Positions 1-11,116 of a DNA stretch of 64,000 nt are shown in pieces (the stretch's first letter is position 1; each line of letters opens with the position of its first letter). Source of the DNA: Acheta domesticus (Eukaryota; Arthropoda; Insecta; Orthoptera; Gryllidae); assembly GCA_031308135.1 (NCBI GenBank), contig JAHLJT010000631.1, forward strand, positions 262,402,925-262,466,924. Reading direction: 5' to 3'. The translations under genes were made by a program, and so were the position numbers. Under the pieces are notes generated by a model, which saw nothing but the letters and a program-made list of their open reading frames with translations, made no database searches and was not told the DNA's origin.

Positions 1-37
1 AAATGCGGATCAATTGATGGGAACATATTATCATCAC

Positions 38-444
38 ACGGTCGCTGTCTGTAGGAGAATTCTAGCGGCCGGTTGCTCTGATCAGCAGTTTCCGCTGTTT
101 CTCCGATCAGTACGAGGTGAAGAAGTACCCTAACAAACGGGGCACGGACCGTGTGAGATTTTTCCCTCCCCTTCCTTGTCCTATCCTCTTCCCTTACAAT
201 AACATGCACCACACTACCACACATGTCGGGACACCGGTCTAGAGCTTATACCGAGTGGGGCGGTGCACCGCTGGTGGGAGATACCTGGTTGAGGAAAAAC
301 CCGCTAGCCGACAGGTAGATCGGCGCCGGATCTCAGCAAGGGAAGATCATCGCCACCTCGGAGGAAAACATGCACTACAATTATGGGGCAAATGACCTCA
401 GCAGTTGACGCGTCTGGAATCACTAATCAATCAGTGATCATCGC
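38..444 (+). mobile_element. SINE-A copy 1 (5'-truncated)
   Basis: Long SINE-like repeat found about a dozen times in this window. Shared blocks are seen in order: GTCGCTGTCTG, GAGAATTCTAGCGGCC, a CTCCGATCA block, ACCCTAACAAACGGG, the CT-rich TTCCTTGTCCTATCC, GGTGGGAGATACC, CGCCACCT, and a 3' end GTTGACGCGTCTGGAATCAC followed by an ATCA-type tail. The tRNA-like 5' head is missing. Non-coding; family membership rests on comparison with the copies near 4.4, 36.5 and 46.2 kb. Confidence 0.8.
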
Positions 445-2484
445 CTAGTCAACTCAACTATCGAGTGTCCAAAAGTTAAAGAAAACAATTTATTGGGGAC
501 AAATAGTATATATGTCTGGTTAGAAGAAAAAGGTCAGAATATATTCACAACCAAAAGTGATTCATCTGATGAAGAAACAATGAATGGAAGAATCCATCTC
601 ACCTGGAACGTTCGACTTAGGACCCGCCTCCTCTGATTCAATGTGCGACTTGGATGTGGTATTCCCGGACATACGTTAAAATTAAGAAAGTGCAGTGTAA
701 AGTGAAAGTGAAGTGTATATCTTCCTATTAATCGTTACATCAGACGAGATCGACGGTGCGTATTTACTTTCTTCTTCTCTTTTCTTTACGTCCCGAGCCT
801 GGTGTGTTGCTTTTGCACACAAGCAGGAGGAATTAAAAAGCAACTTTCATCTCGAGTGGCGCTGCGTTAGACGTGACAAAGGAAACAAAGTTTTAAAAGG
901 CTACATTTTTAGAAAGTATTTTTATGGTCCCTTAATACATTCAAATTACCTAGAAATTATAACCATTTAATCTTTTCACATTAATCTCACAAACCCAGCC
1001 TTCAATGCAACCATGTAAAGTAAACATATACGAGATAAATTCGTAAATTTAGTTTGATTTAAATAAACTTGCCTAATAATTTTAAACATAAAATATTTCT
1101 CTTTCTTTATTATAAGTGACATGGATAATCCTTAACGATCATAAATGTATGTACTGAAGTTAGGTTCATGGGGCTTGTTCAGTAAAAGAAAAAAATTACT
1201 ACATGATTGTTTGTCAAATTTTATTGTCATTTTTCGAAAATATAAGTATTTCTGGCTGATGTTTGCAACAAATACAGGCAATTTGTAAATTTTAAATAAT
1301 TGTTTTCTGCGAGACAGCTCCAATTTTTTTCTTCATTTTTTTACGTCTATAGCAATATTTGGTAAAGAAAGTCCTTCTGGTCTTTTCGACACACTCTCTG
1401 TATTTTCAAATACTGGAAAAAAATCGAAATTATAATTTCCCGCGCTTTGTTTGAGGCGGTGTCAGTCTGTAAAAGTAATGTACTTGGAGGCGGTTGGATA
1501 TTGTGAGAATCCCTTCTGATTGTTTAACTTAACATTAATTAACTTAATAATACAAATCGATTACCTATTTTGATAGATTTGTTAGAAATGCTAGCATAAT
1601 TCATGTCTAGACTTTCTTCAATTAACAATTAAAAGTGTACGTGACGTATGAGGAGAAATGTATCCTAGGCATGTTTTCTTAAATTCTAGGATTATCCGAA
1701 CCCATTAACTATTTGAATTCTAAATATAAATGGAAATGAGCGGTTTTGGTAAGAATTGCTATGGAAATAGTCGCAAAACACATAAGCCAAACGAATCTTC
1801 CATTGTTTTAGCAACACCGCGCCGTCTGTAATTAAGATAAACTTGCGTGAAATTATTCTTGCTTTTCAATTCTGCAAATATTGTAATGGTTAAATTTATT
1901 CCTGTTTGTTTCATTTGTAAAAGTAAGCAATGACTTCTGTTCCTAACAATCGAAATGAATGCGGTTACTGACTACAGGCACTTCATTTGAATCGGTTGAA
2001 TTGGACGTTTTCAAGTGGCTCTGAATGTTAGTAGCGCAGAAATTGCAATTTTCAATATTATGTAACTGTTTCCAAAAATGCAAGAAAATACGTGCTGTTG
2101 TAGCACCACTAGTTCTATTGGTCTTCTAAAGTGTTACATACTCGGGTGTTTTCAATCTTCATGGTTATTAGTGGTCGTTTAATAAAGTGAATCTACCTTC
2201 TTGATCAGGGGCTGGCACTATTTTGCCCGCACTGACAGTCTTATTCCTTCCCTTGCTCTGCTAGGCACGATCACAGATATCAGCCGCGGCGGGCAAGCGT
2301 GTTAACTTGAGCGGGGACGTCGCTGGCACCTTGTTAAGAGATCGATTAAAGGCAGGAGGGAGATAGCTAAATGTTTTTATTAGAGAAAACTCCGAAGTGT
2401 TGTAAAAAGCATTACTTAAAGAGAAAATAGATTCGTAATTAAAATTTGGCATAAAAAGAGTATATACAAAACTTTAATTACGAC
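445..2484. other. AT-rich intergenic DNA
   Basis: About 2 kb of AT-rich sequence. Open frames here are short and without recognisable domains. Near 2090-2110 a fragment reading ACGTGCTGTTGTAGCACCAC matches the 3' end of repeat family B, so part of this stretch is probably old family-B material. Nothing else is supportable. Confidence 0.5.
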
Positions 2485-2491
2485 CTACGAG

Positions 2492-2515
2492 GGTAAGTGA
2501 ATAAATATTTGCAAT
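2492..2515. repeat. mariner terminal inverted repeat (transposase 3' side)
   Basis: Starts GGTAAGTGAATAAATATTTG; pairs with 3166-3189 in inverted orientation, 20 of 24 positions matching. The outermost bases (TACGAGG preceding) resemble usual mariner ends and are not preserved at the other end. Confidence 0.75.
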
Positions 2516-2562
2516 CAATGTTTATAATTTATTACAGGAAGAATACACAATTTTAATTGATA

Positions 2563-3059
2563 TCATTTTTTAACATAGTCACCCTTCTTTTCTATACACT
2601 TGGCCCATCTTTGCACAAGCTTTCCGATACCTTCTGAAAAAAAGGTTTTTGATTGTGCAGCAAGGCGCGTATGCACCACTTCTTTGAACTGTTAATCGGA
2701 GCAGAATCGACGGACCAAACAGATGGTATTCCGACGGGGCGAGTGCACAGGACTGTGTACAGGATGCTCCAACACACGATTGCGCTTGTGTTCTTCATTG
2801 AGTTGTTTTGGAACCCATAGCTTCTTTCTTCTTCATTTGCTGCCGTTCTTCACTCTTTCTTGACGCTCGTTCCACCACTGTTCTGGGAACTGGTAAACAC
2901 TTCTCTGAGGTAGAACATTGTGCCCGTATTGTGTTGAAAACCTGCTATGGATTTCCGCCCTTGTACACCTTTAAACCATACAAAACGGATTACGGAACGC
3001 TCTTCTTCTTTGGTGCAAACAGAAAGTGCTGTAGCCATCTTTACACCACAACAGCGCAA
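2563..3059 (-). pseudogene. mariner-family transposase remnant
   Basis: Reading the minus strand, 3059-2850 encodes an N-terminal segment opening MRCCGVKMATALSVC and containing RSVIRFVW, typical of the mariner DNA-binding helix-turn-helix. After a deletion and frame changes, 2730-2690 reads LAPSEYHLFG, the block holding the third catalytic Asp in mariner transposases (here Glu). 2675-2563 then reads RLAAQSKTFFSEGIGKLVQR followed by WAKCIEKKGDYVKK and a stop (2563-2565), an intact family-typical C-terminus. The region carrying the first two catalytic Asp residues is gone, so no active enzyme is possible. Confidence 0.85.
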
Positions 3060-3165
3060 GACTGACTAATCAGATATCGCAGAAACCTCCCAAAGACAAC
3101 GGTCCCATCTAGTTGTTAGTCAACCCACAAAGCCGTAGAAGCAAACTAAAGACAATTATAGCAAA

Positions 3166-3189
3166 ATTGCAGATACTTTTTGACTTACC
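3166..3189. repeat. mariner terminal inverted repeat (transposase 5' side)
   Basis: Reverse complement reads GGTAAGTCAAAAAGTATCTG and then CAAT. Four mismatches to the partner at 2492-2515, and flanked outside by TA. Confidence 0.75.
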
Positions 3190-3191
3190 TA

Positions 3192-4029
3192 TGTGTTTTC
3201 ATTACGAATTCATCTACATTTGAAACAGTAGTTTGGGTTTTAATCAGTGGGGGAGAATATTCCAGGTGGTGGTCAGTTCGACAGTTTTCGAAGTTTAATT
3301 ACATTTTCCTCCGAGAAGAAAATAATGCTTGTTCGTAAACGTACGTAGACCAAACCATATAATACGAGAAGTGAATAAGTGACTAAAACGCGTTTTATAT
3401 CAACAGCTCATTCAATTTGTTTCTTCAAGACACATCGATTGGAAAAATGTTTTGATAGTTCCAACAAGAATATTCTGGAAGAATTACATTAACCTCGTGT
3501 TTTTTATAGTTTCAATGCTCCTATGGGTGCATTGGCGACACTCTGTAAATTACTGTCCTTCCGACATTTACAGCAACTGTTACGACTTGGTTCATCAGAT
3601 GACGATAATTAAACCTAATTTTGTAGAGAAATAAAAATTTAAGAAAGAATTTTAATCGATAGGTATGCGTGAAATTACTACGTACAAAAATGGCCGAGCC
3701 AGGCAATTGCAATACGTTTAAAATGTATTTTTACTATGAACTTGCGTTGTAGTAGGGTTATTTGTATTCGAAATTCGAAAAATGTTCAATAGGTTCAATT
3801 CTAAAATTGTTTCTCTCCTTCGACAAAGTATCGATTCTTCCTAGCATCCACACGCCATATATCTCTTAGATTTTGTCTAGATATATTTTTCAATTTTCCA
3901 TTAACTGACACCGGTTTGTATTCATTGAATAAAAAAGCTTGTAAACAGCCTTAATTCTTTGAATAATTAATATTTTCATTTATCATTGATTTTTAGTTAC
4001 AGCTTCTAGTAAGCACAATGAGTCGCGAC
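3192..4029. other. AT-rich intergenic DNA with one dispersed repeat
   Basis: No gene seen. Positions 3596-3745 are a dispersed repeat with a second copy near 9.7 kb (listed separately). The rest is AT-rich sequence without recognisable structure. Confidence 0.5.
3596..3745 (+). repeat. Dispersed repeat D, copy 1
   Basis: About 150 bp similar, with many substitutions, to 9705-9855. Shared blocks are GATAATTAAACCTAATTTT, GCCGAGC, CAGG/CAGC-AATTGCAATA and a TTTAAAATGTATTTTTA-like end. Non-coding and unclassified. Confidence 0.55.
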
Positions 4030-4373
4030 AGATCGCACCATACATATGACGTCACTTGAGTTTGCGGACGTTCGTGGTGCGGAGGTGCTGTGCCAGACGC
4101 TCCTCCCCTTTAATCGGCGTCGCGACGCTCCCGATTTCACTGGGAGCAGATGAGTGGCCAGTGGGCGGCCGTCGAAAAAATCGGCGCCGCCGCTTTCGTT
4201 CCTCTCCGCGGCGCGGCCCAATGGAGCGGTTCATCCGCACATGCGCTCCGCGAAGCAGGTTGCCCCGCTCTTTCGAGGACGCCGCACGGGTTCTTCGGTT
4301 GGAGTCGCGTTGAATGACACGTCATGGATCTCGACTGGCGGATCGGAATGGGTCTACCCACGAACGACGGACC
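4030..4373. promoter_or_regulatory. CpG-dense island with a perfect CRE
   Basis: A ~340-bp GC- and CpG-rich block in AT-rich DNA. It begins with the full palindromic CRE TGACGTCA at 4047-4054, contains a GCGCATGTGCGG-type NRF1-like match on the minus strand near 4226-4237, and a second CRE-like ACACGTCA near 4317-4324. Such blocks often mark promoters, but no exon or splice structure is visible beside it. It abuts the SINE-A head at 4374. Confidence 0.4.
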
Positions 4374-4900
4374 GGGAGAGGTGCCTCAGAGCATCAGCTG
4401 CTGTGCCTCTGACCGGGCATTTCGAGGTTCGAGTCCCGACGGAGGCATGACTTTCCACACTATCTGCATAGCTAAGTCGAATTCAGTCGCTGTCTGGAGA
4501 AGATTCTTGCGGCCCGCTGTTCTGATTGGTAGTTTTCCGTGGTTTCTCCGATTAACACCAGGCGAATGCCGGTGCAGTAGCCTAACCAACGAGCCACGAA
4601 CCGTGCGCGATTTTCCTCCCTCTTCCTATACTCATCCCTTACTTACGTACACTTACACTTACATGCTCAACTACACAACCCACGGGAGACCGGTCGTAAG
4701 CTTAGAGATTATCTCGGCTGGAGCGGTGCCCCGCTGGTGGGAGATATCCGGTTAGTGAAACCCCCACTAGCCGACAATACGCCGGCGCTGGTTCTCACCA
4801 TTCAGCGCGGGAAGATTACCGCCACCTCCTGAGAAAAAGCATGCACTACACTTAGCTCTTAGCTCTTGGCGCACTGGGAATAATTAATCAACCAATCAAC
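4374..4900 (+). mobile_element. SINE-A copy 2 (near full length, tRNA-like head)
   Basis: One of the two most complete SINE-A copies. The head contains an A-box-like GAGAGGTGCCTCAGAGCATC and a perfect RNA polymerase III B-box GGTTCGAGTCC at about 4429-4439, followed by CCGACGGAGGCA. The body has GCTAAGTCGAATTCAGTCGC, the CT-rich block, GGTGGGAGAT and CGCCACCTCC, and the tail reads TAATTAATCAACCAATCAA. At ~520 bp it is longer than most insect SINEs. No ORF. Confidence 0.85.
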
Positions 4901-5860
4901 GATGGTCAGACCAACGGACGCAATTTATTCAATTAGAGTACAAGATTATTCGTTGGCAGATTAAAATTAGCTTCGGCTGAAGTTCAGAATATTTTCGTGA
5001 AAATTTGTACACTCTTTATATCCAAGTCTTGATACGCATGTTTGCGGAATTCAAACACGTAACGGTAATTAAAACATACTACGGTAATGTAGAGCCGAGA
5101 CGAAAAAGATAATTATATGAAAAATATTTCCATTTTGAGTTGCTTGCCTCTAACTATCCCTTCTTTTTATTAAATGAATTCCAAACAGATATCGGGTCAT
5201 CACTTCAGTAATAGACCACATATTGCATGTACGAGAATGTGTATAGATGTACAGATTGCATGTTCGTAAAATTTTCTCTAGAGCTCCGCACTAAGGATGC
5301 CAAAATGAACCTATATTGCTCAGTTTATTGAAGTAATGGTATGTAGGAAACCCACCTCTGGCGCAAAATTGGGCACGAAAAAATAACTAGCTAAGACAAA
5401 GTAATGAATTCTTCAATAACAGGACAATTTATATCATGTACTTTTAAAATACTGTAAGTCGCAAGATACCTAAATCGCACCCTACTTCCCCAGTAGAGAA
5501 CTTTCATATCTGCATTCCTGAAATCGGATAAAATCGGTAAGATGGTAATTTCGCTGCTTACACCTCGCGTGCAAACACGTGCGTGTAAGACGTATCTTAG
5601 AGATAATCATAGACTTCAAATTATTCATTTAATGTTCACCACTGACAATAGCACAACAGAGCACGTCTTTTCCTTTTATTACGACACGACAATTGATATC
5701 GCAAAAGAATGTAAATGTCGCAATCAAAGTGCGTCACTGACATAACATATTATTCATTTCCTGTCAAGTATTTTTAAGTCGTTAAATATGCGCATTTTTT
5801 TTAATTTATCGTGTAAGAAGTGCTTAGAAAGTTGTGTAATACAGTTGTTTGACAGAAATG
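4901..5860. other. AT-rich intergenic DNA
   Basis: No gene, RNA or mobile element recognised. Short open frames only. Confidence 0.5.
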
Positions 5861-6260
5861 CGCGTTTCGGGAATCACTGATCCCGAAAATGATTCCTTTT
5901 TTTACAAAGTTTGTCTGCTTGTCCGTTTGTGAAAAACAAACCCAAAATGAATGTTCTCCAATCTATTTTCAACTTGCGGCCCTGTGAATTTGAAATGAGA
6001 CTTTCAATTTTAGGGAGTTCTTTGAGGCCTCATACCACATTTTAAAGTTTGTTTTTTTTTTTTCAAAAACTGCTCCAAACGTATTATTTTAAATATCTTG
6101 TTCGAATAGAGAACATGCCACATGTAGACATGGGCACCAATGGGAGGGTTCGATTTTCAGAACCTCTAATTTTTCCAAAAAGATTAACTTTAAGCGAATC
6201 CCTTCTGTATCTTCCTAATTGAAACTAGAGATTTGTTCTTTAAGCAAACTAATCTTCAAC
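5861..6260 (+). repeat. Repeat family B, diverged copy
   Basis: Diverged match to the central part of family B (compare 11117-11815 and 43872-44555). Shared blocks are the GTCCGTTTGTGAA region, CGGCCCTGTGAATTTGAAAT, TTTCAATTTTAGGG and an AGAGATTTGTTC block. Ends are not definable. Confidence 0.5.
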
Positions 6261-6910
6261 ATTAACGCTAAATATAGTCCTCCCGTCAATTTCAATCAAT
6301 ATTTTTATTTACAATTAAAAAAAACATTCCAAGATTTTCATGGTGTCGAATGAAAAGTAGAGATAACTAAGTTAAGAAGGAAGAAGACGATTAATACAGT
6401 AAATCAGCGCTTATATGAGAAAATTGGACCGAGACCACCTCCTACACGCAAAAACTCTGATAATCTGAAGTTCAATTGGTAAAGGATAGTGCTCAAAATT
6501 GTTTAGTAAGGCGATTAAGTACTCTAAAAAAATGAATATTATTAAACCCAAAATTCATTAATAAACAAGTTAAACGCAGTCACAAAGAGACAATTAAAAT
6601 CTGAATGTGGCAATGTCAAACGACAAACACAATGTTCAAAGAGCAAATCGCTTTTTTTTCGAAATCACGAGAGTCACAATGTTCCTAGAACCAATAGCGA
6701 AAACATCCACTAATTACACAGACTCACTTCTGTACGTACTCATTTTCACACTTTTGTATTCCACTTTTCATTTTCGTTTTCATTCTTAAGACTGTCGGGT
6801 AACTCGGAACCTCGGTTATTCGAGAAGGATAATCGTGTGTCTTCTGCATAATTATAAAAGTTGCAAACCCATTTCATTCCGTATGCGGAGAGCACCTATG
6901 GGAGGGGTCA
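6261..6910. other. AT-rich intergenic DNA
   Basis: Nothing recognisable apart from simple AT-rich runs. Confidence 0.45.
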
Positions 6911-7010
6911 ATTGATTGATTGATTAGTAACTATGGGCTCGTCAACTCCTTAGGTCATTAGTCTCTCAAGAATAGAGCTTTTTTTATCCCGGGAGGTGGC
7001 GGTGAACTCG
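6911..7010 (-). mobile_element. SINE-A fragment (3' end only)
   Basis: Begins with the tail (reverse-complement ATCA repeats, read here as ATTGATTGATTGATTAG). It continues through the SINE-A 3' block GCTCGTCAACTCC and GGGAGGTGGCGGTGA, then stops. The neighbouring LINE's target duplication begins at 7011, so the LINE lies directly against the broken SINE edge. Confidence 0.7.
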
Positions 7011-7019
7011 GCCATTTTG

Positions 7020-8385
7020 TGGGGCGCTCAGTATGAATGCCTAATCAAAACATATAGGGCACTAATTCAGTCCAAGCTGGACTATGGAGCAGTAATTTAT
7101 AATTCAGCTTTAGAAAACATATTGAAAACACTGAATCCAATAATTAACAGTGCTTGTCGATTAAGTCTTGGTGCTTTTAGAACTAGCCCCAGCAACAGCC
7201 TACTAGTGGAAACAAGACAAATCCCACTAGCACTAAGACGCAAGCTACAATGTCTAAATTATGCATATTCAACGTTCAATATCCCACCCAATCCCACAAA
7301 CTCTACCATTTTCCAACAACAAAAAACAATCATGTACGAAACACATCCAAAATCCCCACTACCCCTGAGAGAAAGACTCCTTAAATACATGAATGACTTT
7401 AATATTGTTAAACCACTCAGCTTACCTAGACGTTTACATCCCATCCCACCCTAGCAAGACCTTCAGATTACCAGAAACACCCAACTAGGAAGTACTTCTT
7501 GCACTTCCTTTGAATCTAATACAAATGCACAAGATGCGATAAAAGAAATGCTCCAAAAATATAACAATTTCTACCAAGTTTACACTGACGGATCAAAAAG
7601 AGATGGAAAAGCTGGTTGTGCAATAGTTCTAACAAATGATAATGAAGTCATTCCATTTCGTCTTCCGGACTACTTTTCCATTTTCACATGTGAAGCATGG
7701 GCAGTGCTCAAAACCATTGAAAGCAGTATCAGATCCGCATACAACATGCCTATTGTCATCTTTTCCGACTCAACGTCAACACTTAAAGTCATTGAAAACC
7801 GATACACCAGCAATCCAATAATCCAAACTATCCAAGAATGTATATTTATCCAAAACACAAAGGGATTCAAAATAGAAATAGCTTGGATTCCTTCTCATAA
7901 AAATATTGCTGAAAATGAGAAGGCAGACATAGCTGCAAAAATGGCAACATCATTACCAAACGTTGATCATCAAATACATGGTACCCAAAAAGATATAAGA
8001 AATCTTTTCAAGGACTCTTCTTTGAAGTATTGGAACTCACAATGGAAGATGGGGTTTACAAAGATACACCGAGTAAGAAATTTTATCCTGGAACCAGGTC
8101 TACCGAGATCAAACTTCAAAAGAAGAGAAGAAGTCGTCATCACAAGATTAAGGATCGGTCACTGTAACTTAAATTACTGTCATCTGTCCAAAAATTCCAA
8201 CCCTGAACCCTGTCCTAAATGTGGCGCTACCATGTCATATTATTCTCTAGTGTCAAGGACTTGATAATGTTAGAAAATCATTAAAAATAGAAGGCAGCTT
8301 ATATTCACTGTTCAAATCAGAAGAAGGTTGTAAAAAAATTTTGAAACTACTAGAAATAAGTAAATTGTTTAAGGTAATAAAATAA
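7020..8385 (+). pseudogene. LINE ORF2 C-terminal part: RT end, RNase H, zinc knuckle
   Basis: The frame enters at WGAQYECLIKTYRALIQSKL, the region after the RT catalytic core, and continues through LGAFRTSPSNSLLVETRQIP, an I-superfamily signature. It runs into an RNase H domain with all four acidic catalytic positions present: YTDGS, CEAWAV, FSDSTS and ENEKAD. The C-terminal GHCNLNYCHL and CPKCG match the Cys/His knuckle that usually ends these proteins. Damage is light: an in-frame TAG at 7452-7454, a frameshift near 8230, and in the shifted frame a TAG in the HIIL-stop-CQ block; that frame then runs to a stop at 8383-8385. The protein is not functional as it stands because the RT core is absent. 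Confidence 0.85.
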
Positions 8386-8487
8386 TGATGCAAATTTTGT
8401 TATGATATATTGATATGATGCTTATGGTGTAATGATACCACTATTTGTAACCTTATGTAATGTAATGCACTGATGTAAACAAAATGA

Positions 8488-8521
8488 GGTCGCTGATGAC
8501 CTGAGCTGTTATAAAGCGACC
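8488..8521 (+). other. LINE 3'-terminal hairpin
   Basis: GGTCGCT (8488-8494) pairs perfectly with AGCGACC (8515-8521) around a 20-nt loop starting GATGACCTGAGCTG, immediately upstream of the AT-rich tail. A related LINE at 25.7-26.6 kb has the same hairpin with a compensatory change, so it is probably a recognition structure for the element's own reverse transcriptase (inference). Confidence 0.7.
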
Positions 8522-8553
8522 ATAAATAAATAAATTTAAAAAACGCCATTTTG

Positions 8554-9230
8554 ATGTATTTGTTTATTATTTATAAAAAACACAAAAGGTAGATTTTTAT
8601 ATCTCTCACGTCATTAAAATTTAATTGATGACATTTATGAACACAAAAACGTCAAGGTATCTCTAATGATAGTTAGATAGTTTATCAAAAATATATAAGT
8701 TTTCAGATCATGGGAAATAAAAATCGTGCATTTTGGAAAAAGTTCCAAACAAATTTTCTCAAAAACTGCAGCGACATTTTCATGGAAATCTTCATATCGG
8801 AAGAGAGTTCAATGCTCTACCATTTTTTGAACGCCTTATTTCGATCACGATATTTGGAGCCAGATTTTTTTTAAAAGATACTGAAAAATAAAGATGTTTT
8901 TGATCAATCACAACGGAAAAAAATCGATTGTACAGAAACGAAAGTAAAACAAGTGCGTAAATTGAAATGTTCTCTAAGTATTCGGTCTGATAACATTTTG
9001 TCAAAAGTGTGTTAATATGAAGGATAAAGTGCATTTTTACGTCTTCGCGCGCTTGTAATACGGTAGGTAAAATGCTTAGTAACAGATAACCCTGGTAACA
9101 ATGTTGGATACAAAGTAGTTTTATTTTCACAAGTTCAAATGTGTGTATTTCACAAGTTCATAATAAGATATGTTCTTTTGAAGTAGTTCTTCACATAATT
9201 TTTAAGCTTTTGTTTTTACATAGGTCATGA
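8554..9230. other. AT-rich intergenic DNA
   Basis: No gene or named repeat seen. The open frame on the minus strand at 8792-9130 has no recognisable domain and unremarkable composition. Confidence 0.45.
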
Positions 9231-9612
9231 AATTTGTTTGGAAATAAGAGTTGTTTTCGCCTAATTTTGAGTGAAATAGTGACAAATATTAAAATTTACG
9301 CAAACAAGATTTTCTCGAATCTACGATCTTTTATTAATATTTTTACTCCAACTATTTTAATTAAAGCCTCTGAATTTCCTAAAATTGCAATTATTCAACT
9401 TCCTTTTTAAAAAGTCAAGAAGGTTGAAGTGCCGACGCAACGGATTCAGGTTACTCTAGCTGCTTGCTAAACCTAGATATCTTAACTCGAAACCCAATTG
9501 AATAGTTTCGCCGGTTGGAAATCCTTTTGTATGATTAAGTAGTAACATAATACACAGTAACCATTAGAAATAATGCGAAAAAGTACGTGCCGTTTGTTGC
9601 ATCACTTGTTTG
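9231..9612 (+). repeat. Repeat family B, partial diverged copy
   Basis: Matches the 3' part of family B: TTTTCGCCTAATTTTGAGTG near 9256 and, after an unrelated or expanded stretch, GCGAAAAAGTACGTGCCGT with a GCATCAC variant of the terminal GCACCAC near 9570-9605. Confidence 0.4.
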
Positions 9613-9704
9613 TTGTTTCAATACATCTATGAATATATTTGTGGAACAGTGAATTTCCATATTCTCTTTCCGTCATTTTCATGAATCGTCATGACTTGAT
9701 TCAG

Positions 9705-9855
9705 AAGGTTGGGGATAATTAAACCTAATTTTATAGTGAATCGAGAATTTAAACAAGTATTAAAACATTTTTACTTGTAACTTGATGTGTCCGAAAATGT
9801 ACAAGCCGAGCAACAGCAATATGTTTAAAATTTATTTTTATTATGAATTTTCAAA
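9705..9855 (+). repeat. Dispersed repeat D, copy 2
   Basis: Second copy of the ~150-bp repeat at 3596-3745, same strand; shares GATAATTAAACCTAATTTT and the GCCGAGCAACAGCAATATG block. Confidence 0.55.
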
Positions 9856-11116
9856 GCGCACAAATCAAACATTTTAACATGAAAATACCTGCAGGTGTCC
9901 CGCTAAACTAGTACTTAATAAATCAGAGAAGTTGCTAAAACATTCCTTTATTCCATTTCACTTCATTCTGATGCAAATATTGCCCATAATTTATCTTCGT
10001 TACTGAGGTGGGGTGCGAGAAAATTATCTTACATAAACTACCTTATAAGTTACAAATATCTAACCTGATTCAATCTCGTTTTTTTTTTTTTTTTTTTTTT
10101 TGCACGAAGGAGAAACAAATGCGGGGAATTTCTTAATTGGGAGCACGCAGACTCCCATCGTTACCTCTCGCTTGCAACGGATATAGCTTTCCCGTTGCGT
10201 AAAACTCGGTAAAACACAAATTATTACGATGTTTAAGATCTCATTTACATATTTTAAACACTGCAGATTACAGAGATACGAATACTTCAATAAACGATTT
10301 TATCTCGTTTGCTCTGTTTCACGGAGTCGTAATGTTTTATTCAGAATACACTTGTTTTTCATTCAATTGTTTTAGATCTGTTTTTACATGATTTGATAAC
10401 TTTCTACATAGTATGCGAGTAAGTAAAATTTTTCCAAAATACACAATTCAAGTGTATTTTTTAAATTATTAAAAAAAATCGTCCCCCAGTATTATATAGA
10501 TTACCAATGTCATTACTTTAAAGCTTTCAAATCACGGATACACCCATCATTCTGACTGGATGGATTTTCGAATGCCGGAAAAATACAGTGGACCATATTA
10601 CGTTTGTAGCAGGTCCTAGCAACTTCACACATTCACATCCTCATCATTTTCCATATTCTTTCCGACAGAATATAAATTATACTTAATTATAAATTCTCAT
10701 GAAATGAAGTTTTAGAATAATTGGCATTGTATAGGATTGTGGTCACTGGTTTTTGAGTTGTCAAATATAAAAATTTTTTGACGTCATACTTATCTACAAG
10801 TGTTAAAATAGTAAACTTAATTCCAATTGTCATGGCATAGCAATAAAAAAACGTTTAATGTATAAATGAAAACTGTCACACAGTATTAGACAAAGACTCA
10901 AGCAGTCTATGTCGTATCTTAAACTGATGGCCCTACCTTGCAGTCCTGTAATATGGAGTTATAGAGTAGTGGTTTAGTTAATGAGTGTTTCCTAGATACT
11001 GTGTGGTTATACATAATTTTATAATATTTTCAACATACAACTAAGGAAAGGTCTATTTTCATGATAGGCATTAGTAAATCTCGTAGTTTCACTTGTGATT
11101 CTTCCTTTCAATTTTA
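9856..11116. other. AT-rich intergenic DNA with poly(T) tract
   Basis: No gene seen. A 23-nt poly(T) run lies at about 10079-10101, which could be the A-tail of a retroposed copy on the minus strand, but I find no recognisable body beside it. Confidence 0.45.

Larger units (their letters stand above)
2485..3191 (-). mobile_element. Internally deleted mariner element with both TIRs
   Basis: A short (~0.7 kb; autonomous mariners are ~1.3 kb) mariner-type DNA transposon on the minus strand. The ends are imperfect terminal inverted repeats: 2492-2515 and the reverse complement of 3166-3189 match at 20 of 24 positions, both beginning GGTAAGT and ending TGCAAT. A TA lies outside the 3189 end (3190-3191) and at 2487-2488. 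Between the ends are the N-terminal helix-turn-helix region and the extreme C-terminus of a mariner transposase, with the middle lost. Non-autonomous. Confidence 0.85.
7011..8553 (+). mobile_element. 5'-truncated I-superfamily LINE with target-site duplication
   Basis: A 1.5-kb LINE remnant bounded by the 9-bp direct repeat GCCATTTTG at 7011-7019 and 8545-8553, with the element body at 7020-8544. It encodes the end of a reverse transcriptase, an RNase H domain and a C-terminal zinc-knuckle region. The 3' end has a perfect 7-bp-stem hairpin followed by an A-rich (AAAT)n tail. Loss of the 5' part is usual for target-primed reverse transcription. Confidence 0.85.
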
